Source: Selenomonas sp. AE3005 | Lineage (GTDB): Bacteria; Bacillota; Negativicutes; Selenomonadales; Selenomonadaceae | Reading direction: 5' to 3' | Length of the DNA stretch: 64,000 bases | Assembly: GCF_000686945.1 (NCBI RefSeq) | Contig: NZ_JMME01000002.1 | Coordinates: 1-64,000, forward strand | Part shown: positions 61,142 through 64,000 of the stretch, piece by piece | How positions within the stretch are numbered: the first letter of the stretch is position 1 | How the letters are laid out: each line of letters opens with the position of its first letter | The notes under the pieces: generated by a model | The model's database searches: none | Told to the model about the DNA's origin: nothing | The model's input: the letters and a program-made list of their open reading frames with translations, nothing else | Translations under genes and position numbers: made by a program

Positions 61142-62374
61142 ATGTTCATTCAAAAAAAACATTGCTTGTTTCTGTTGCTTACTATCGTATGTTTCTTGAT
61201 AGGCCATAATGCCTTGGCTGTCGGCGCTTCTGTTATTCCCGGGGATGCCCGAACGGAGGAATATTTGCCCATGCTCTCCGGGAAGCGGGTGGCTCTTTTT
61301 TGCAACCATACAGCCAGAATAGGCGAAGAACATCTTTTGGATGTGCTCTTGAAAAATGGCCAGCAGGTGACAGCCATCTTCTCTCCGGAGCATGGCATCA
61401 GGGGCGACGCTCCGGCGGGGGATTCTGTAGATAGCGGTACGGATGCAAAAACAGGGATTCCTATCCTGTCCCTTTACGATGGGGACACTGTTATGCCAGC
61501 TGAGAACGACATGGCCAAATTCGATGTGCTGGTCATTGACATCCAGGATGTGGGGCTGAGATATTACACCTATTATATCACCGTATGCGATCTCATCGAG
61601 GCTTGCTCGCTTTATGACAAGGCGGTCATTTTGCTGGACAGGCCTAACCCTAACGGACATTATGTAGATGGACCGATTTTGGATATGAGCCTGAGAAGTC
61701 ATGTCGGACGGCTCCCTATCCCGACGGTGCATGGCCTGACTTTGGGAGAACTTATGAACATGGCTATCGGCGAAGGTTGGCTGAACCTTAGCAATAAGCC
61801 AAAATTTACTGTGATTCCCTGCCTGAACTATAATCACCGGACAGCTTACACGCTGCCGGTGCCGCCCTCCCCGAACCTTCCCAATATGAAGTCCATCTAT
61901 CTCTACGCCTCACTTTGTCCCTTCGAGGGCACGACGGTAAGTGTCGGGCGGGGGACGGAGCATCCCTTCCAGTGTTTCGGCGCTCCGGAACTGCAGGGGA
62001 AATACGGCTATAGCTTTACGCCCACCAGCATTAAAGCAGCACATTCTCCCTTACGGGAGGGAGAAGTCTGTTACGGTGTAGATTTCAGTCAGGAAAACGA
62101 GCTGAAATTGCGGGCGAAAGGGATGGATCTATCCTATGTGGTGGAGGCATATAAAATCTTCCACAGGCAGGGAGCGGGAGAAAAGTTTTTTATGAAATTT
62201 AATTCCAAGAGGTTTGGCAGAGAGATGGTGTATTTTGATTTGCTCATGGGCCAAACCTATGTACGGGAGGCTATTCTGGCCGGAAAGAGTGCCCAGGAAA
62301 TCAGTGCTATGTGGCAGGACGATGTAAAGCGTTTCAAGGAACAGCGGCGTCCCTATCTATTGTACGCCGAATAA
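61142..62374 (+). CDS. namZ: Secreted DUF1343 protein, NamZ-like exo-beta-N-acetylmuramidase
   Basis: This 410-residue protein has a signal peptide (1-~27) and the DUF1343 body: 'KRVALFCNHTARIGEEHLLDVLL', 'IFSPEHGIRGDAPAGDSV', 'GIPILSLYDGD', 'DIQDVGLRYYTYYITV', 'LLDRPNPNGHYVDGPIL', 'GLTLGELMNMAIGEGWL', 'PSPNLPNMKSIYLYASLCPFEGT' and 'SVGRGTEHPFQCFGAP'. NamZ removes N-acetylmuramic acid from the non-reducing end of peptidoglycan fragments, so this enzyme would recycle or digest cell-wall material outside the cytoplasm. GAGGAGG precedes the ATG. The upstream mtnN remnant breaks any older operon. Confidence 0.9.
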   Translation: MFIQKKHCLFLLLTIVCFLIGHNALAVGASVIPGDARTEEYLPMLSGKRVALFCNHTARIGEEHLLDVLLKNGQQVTAIFSPEHGIRGDAPAGDSVDSGTDAKTGIPILSLYDGDTVMPAENDMAKFDVLVIDIQDVGLRYYTYYITVCDLIEACSLYDKAVILLDRPNPNGHYVDGPILDMSLRSHVGRLPIPTVHGLTLGELMNMAIGEGWLNLSNKPKFTVIPCLNYNHRTAYTLPVPPSPNLPNMKSIYLYASLCPFEGTTVSVGRGTEHPFQCFGAPELQGKYGYSFTPTSIKAAHSPLREGEVCYGVDFSQENELKLRAKGMDLSYVVEAYKIFHRQGAGEKFFMKFNSKRFGREMVYFDLLMGQTYVREAILAGKSAQEISAMWQDDVKRFKEQRRPYLLYAE

Positions 62375-62393
62375 AATCATCCCCACTTTTTTA

Positions 62394-62555
62394 TGTGGTT
62401 CGACCTTTATCTTCAACAACACCCAGAAATACAGCCTTTCCAGCCTTCGCTCTGCTGACCAAGCCGGATGGGAAAAAGCAGACGAGGCTTTTTTAGAAGA
62501 AGTTGCCCATAAGAGCTGCGAGAAAAATCCTGCTAACATAAAAAGGCAGGATTAA
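62394..62555 (+). other. Possible coding remnant between namZ and the esterase-like gene
   Basis: One frame is open to TAA 62555 and reads protein-like ('CGSTFIFNNTQKYSLSSL', 'GWEKADEAFLEEVAHKSC'), but it has no start codon or ribosome site of its own. It overlaps no other gene. It may be the tail of a deleted gene; I recognise no family. The rest of 62375-62627 holds only the ribosome site of the next gene. Confidence 0.35.
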
Positions 62556-62627
62556 AGTCATAAATAGCGAAATATACCAACAGGCGATTTATATAACAAG
62601 ACGTTAAAAGGCAAGGAGGATATTGGC

Positions 62628-63293
62628 ATGCAAAAGAAGATTATGATGGCGGCAACTATTGCAGCTTTGGGCTTTAGCTTTGGCTTTGGTGGTATGGCGC
62701 AGGCGGAGGTCAGTCAGGCTCCGCAGAGAGCTGTGCAAACAGCGGGACCCGGCGAGGATTCAAGCGAAGATAAAAAGCTGGCTTCGCAGCGTTTTGTCAG
62801 CTCAGAACTCATTCAGTCAAAACTTGACTATCAGATTTGCCTGCCGCGCTGGTATGATTCCGGCAAAAGCTATCCGCTGATTATTGTCATCAATGATGTG
62901 AATGGGGAAACCGACGGCAAGGCTTTACTGAAACAGCCGGATGGTGTCAGCGCCTGGGTGGATGAACTGGAAAATAAGCAGCAGTATGCTATCGTTCTGA
63001 CGGTTCAATCAACGAAAGACTTTGAGACGCGTGTCGGTCGTCTTTCCAATACTGAGGGCATGAATATTCTGCGCTCATTGCTGCAGGATGTGCGTCAGAA
63101 CTATGCGGTCAACAAGAATGCCATTTATGGCATTGGCGAGAATAGAGGGGCCTGGGCCATACAGCTTATTAGCGAGGAGCTGCCCGGCTATTTTAAGGCA
63201 ACCTATCTCGATGAGAAGACCGCCGACGGGAAGGCAGATAACAAGGCTATTCATGATTGGTTGATGAAAGAAATGGCAGCACAAGCCAAATAA
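62628..63293 (+). CDS. Secreted esterase-fold protein lacking the catalytic serine
   Basis: This 221-residue protein has a signal peptide (1-~26, 'GMAQA') and a body that follows the wording of secreted alpha/beta-hydrolase esterases: 'LDYQICLPRWYDSGKSYPLIIVIND' (usual ...Y-P-L-v-v-x-L-H-G), 'NYAVNKNAIYGIGENRGAWAIQLISEELPGYFKA' landmarks corresponding to D-x-x-R-I-Y-x-x-G-x-S-x-G-G. The nucleophile elbow G-x-S-x-G reads G-I-G-E-N-R-G, and H-G of the oxyanion loop reads N-D, so hydrolysis is unlikely. It may bind a ligand without cleaving it. AAGGAGG precedes the ATG. Length is short for the family. Confidence 0.6.
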   Translation: MQKKIMMAATIAALGFSFGFGGMAQAEVSQAPQRAVQTAGPGEDSSEDKKLASQRFVSSELIQSKLDYQICLPRWYDSGKSYPLIIVINDVNGETDGKALLKQPDGVSAWVDELENKQQYAIVLTVQSTKDFETRVGRLSNTEGMNILRSLLQDVRQNYAVNKNAIYGIGENRGAWAIQLISEELPGYFKATYLDEKTADGKADNKAIHDWLMKEMAAQAK

Positions 63294-63299
63294 GCAGAT

Positions 63300-63346
63300 A
63301 AGCCGCTGAATTAACGGGCTGTATGTCCGGTTAGTTCAGCGGTTTT
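63300..63346 (+). terminator. Terminator of the esterase-like gene
   Basis: Stem AAGCCGCTGAATTAAC / GTTAGTTCAGCGGTTT (one mismatch) with a T-rich end. Its left arm is duplicated at 54918-54936. Confidence 0.85.
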
Positions 63347-63470
63347 ACTTTGCCATCAGGGGATTTTTCCGGTTTACAAAAGGAAATGTATTAAACATAT
63401 CGAATTTATATAAATATACACTTTTTTATAGTGAACATATTGGGATATTGGGTGAACAGGGAGTAAAAAG

Positions 63471-64000
63471 ATGAAAAGGAAAAATTTCAAGCCAGAGGGG
63501 AAACTGGCATATTATATAGTCGCTGCTTTGCTTACGTCGGTATGCTTGGGGGTAAATGCGCCTGCTTATGCGGCCGAGGCTGATTTTCAGACAGATGAGT
63601 ATAAAGCCAGCAATGGGCTGGAGCTTATCAACGCCGCCACGGTGTACAACAAGGGTTATAGCGGCAAGGGAATTACTCTTGGCGTATGCGATTCACCGAC
63701 AAATTTTGCCCATCCGGAATTTTCTTCGAAAAATCTTGCCCGGATGATTCGGGATTCCTGGATGGTCGGGGGAAAGCCGGGCGTATATGATTGGGACGTC
63801 TTAAGACATGGCACCCATGTAGCGGGCATTGTGGGAGCGAGCAAGAACGGTATTAGCATGCATGGCGTAGCTTATAATGCCGACCTGGTCGGTGTGCCTG
63901 TAGGATATGACCTGACGGAAAGAGGGTCCACAGACTTCAGCGATCCTTTTGCGCCCTTCTACGCAAGAGATAATGTCAAAGTCATCAACAATTCCTGGAC
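63471..64000 (+). CDS. Secreted subtilisin-like (S8) serine protease, N-terminal part (cut by window end)
   Basis: The gene starts at ATG 63471 after AGGGAG and is still open at the window end (176 complete codons). A signal peptide spans ~1-34 ('VNAPAYAA'). The S8 catalytic Asp is D74 in 'ITLGVCDSPTNFAHPEF' and the His is H113 in 'RHGTHVAGIVGA'; 'VKVINNSW' at the end is the strand before the oxyanion Asn region, so the catalytic Ser lies beyond. The first residue after the Asp is S-P rather than the more usual S/T-G. In this class of diderm bacteria such proteases often carry a C-terminal autotransporter barrel, which cannot be checked here. Confidence 0.88.
   Translation, partial: MKRKNFKPEGKLAYYIVAALLTSVCLGVNAPAYAAEADFQTDEYKASNGLELINAATVYNKGYSGKGITLGVCDSPTNFAHPEFSSKNLARMIRDSWMVGGKPGVYDWDVLRHGTHVAGIVGASKNGISMHGVAYNADLVGVPVGYDLTERGSTDFSDPFAPFYARDNVKVINNSW

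Noticed and set aside
61142-64000. A wall-degrading operon including namZ, the esterase-like gene and the subtilisin-like gene
   Set aside because: A terminator at 63300-63346 and a 253-bp gap with a remnant separate them, so a single transcript is unlikely.

Overview
The window reads as chromosomal DNA of a strictly anaerobic, diderm Firmicute of the class Negativicutes, most like Selenomonas or a close relative. This is inferred from Firmicutes-style operon order (ecfA1-ecfA2-ecfT-truA; DUF1934-argS-rpoE-pyrG; mfd-yabN-hup-...-divIC-S1-tilS-hpt-ftsH), strong AGGAGG ribosome sites with frequent TTG starts, and anaerobe genes (desulfoferrodoxin, class III ribonucleotide reductase, 2-hydroxyacyl-CoA dehydratase activase-like protein, DcuC) next to secreted proteins. 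No rRNA, tRNA or CRISPR was seen.

Layout. 1-12.7 kb: Spx/ArsC-like reductase, DNA glycosylase, superoxide reductase, ECF transporter core with truA, a 1,418-residue double-activase protein, a 610-bp non-coding imperfect palindrome (9538-10147), alanine dehydrogenase and tmcAL. 12.9-24.4 kb: two small membrane proteins, a sulfatase-fold envelope transferase, an OhrR-type regulator, NrdD with an unusual C-terminus, recA-recX, an FAD oxidoreductase and a PutP-type symporter. 24.5-28 kb: a chemotaxis group (REC-CheX fusion, CheX, dCache chemoreceptor). 28.2-32.4 kb: DUF1934-argS-rpoE-pyrG, followed by two more long palindromes (32.4-32.9 kb). 33-46 kb: the mfd to ftsH housekeeping run, with two unrecognised zinc-ribbon proteins and lipid-type glycosyltransferase and SDR genes inside it. 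46-53.8 kb: DcuC and peptidase pair, 5'-nucleotidase, orphan AmrS, DacF-type carboxypeptidase and a CNNM/CBS protein.

From 53.8 kb the window turns accessory and scarred. It holds fragments of an M15 peptidase, a SpoIIE phosphatase and a secreted MTA/SAH nucleosidase, a duplicated 59-bp sequence and duplicated terminator arms. Among these lie intact genes: a secreted PheC-like protein, a dCache-HAMP-SpoIIE phosphatase, a fusion of an RsbW-like ATPase-fold domain to a dicarboxylate/amino-acid symporter, a secreted unknown, a NamZ-like exo-muramidase, an esterase-fold protein without its nucleophile, and the start of a secreted subtilisin-like protease cut by the window end.

The most promising candidate for an undescribed system is the pair at 55450-59393. 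A membrane receptor phosphatase with the amino-acid-binding dCache signature sits directly before a transporter that carries a degenerate anti-sigma-kinase-like domain at its N-terminus. A decayed second copy of the phosphatase C-terminus follows. I infer, but cannot prove, that extracellular amino acid or dicarboxylate sensing is coupled to control of the transporter. All identifications are by reading motifs, without database searches.
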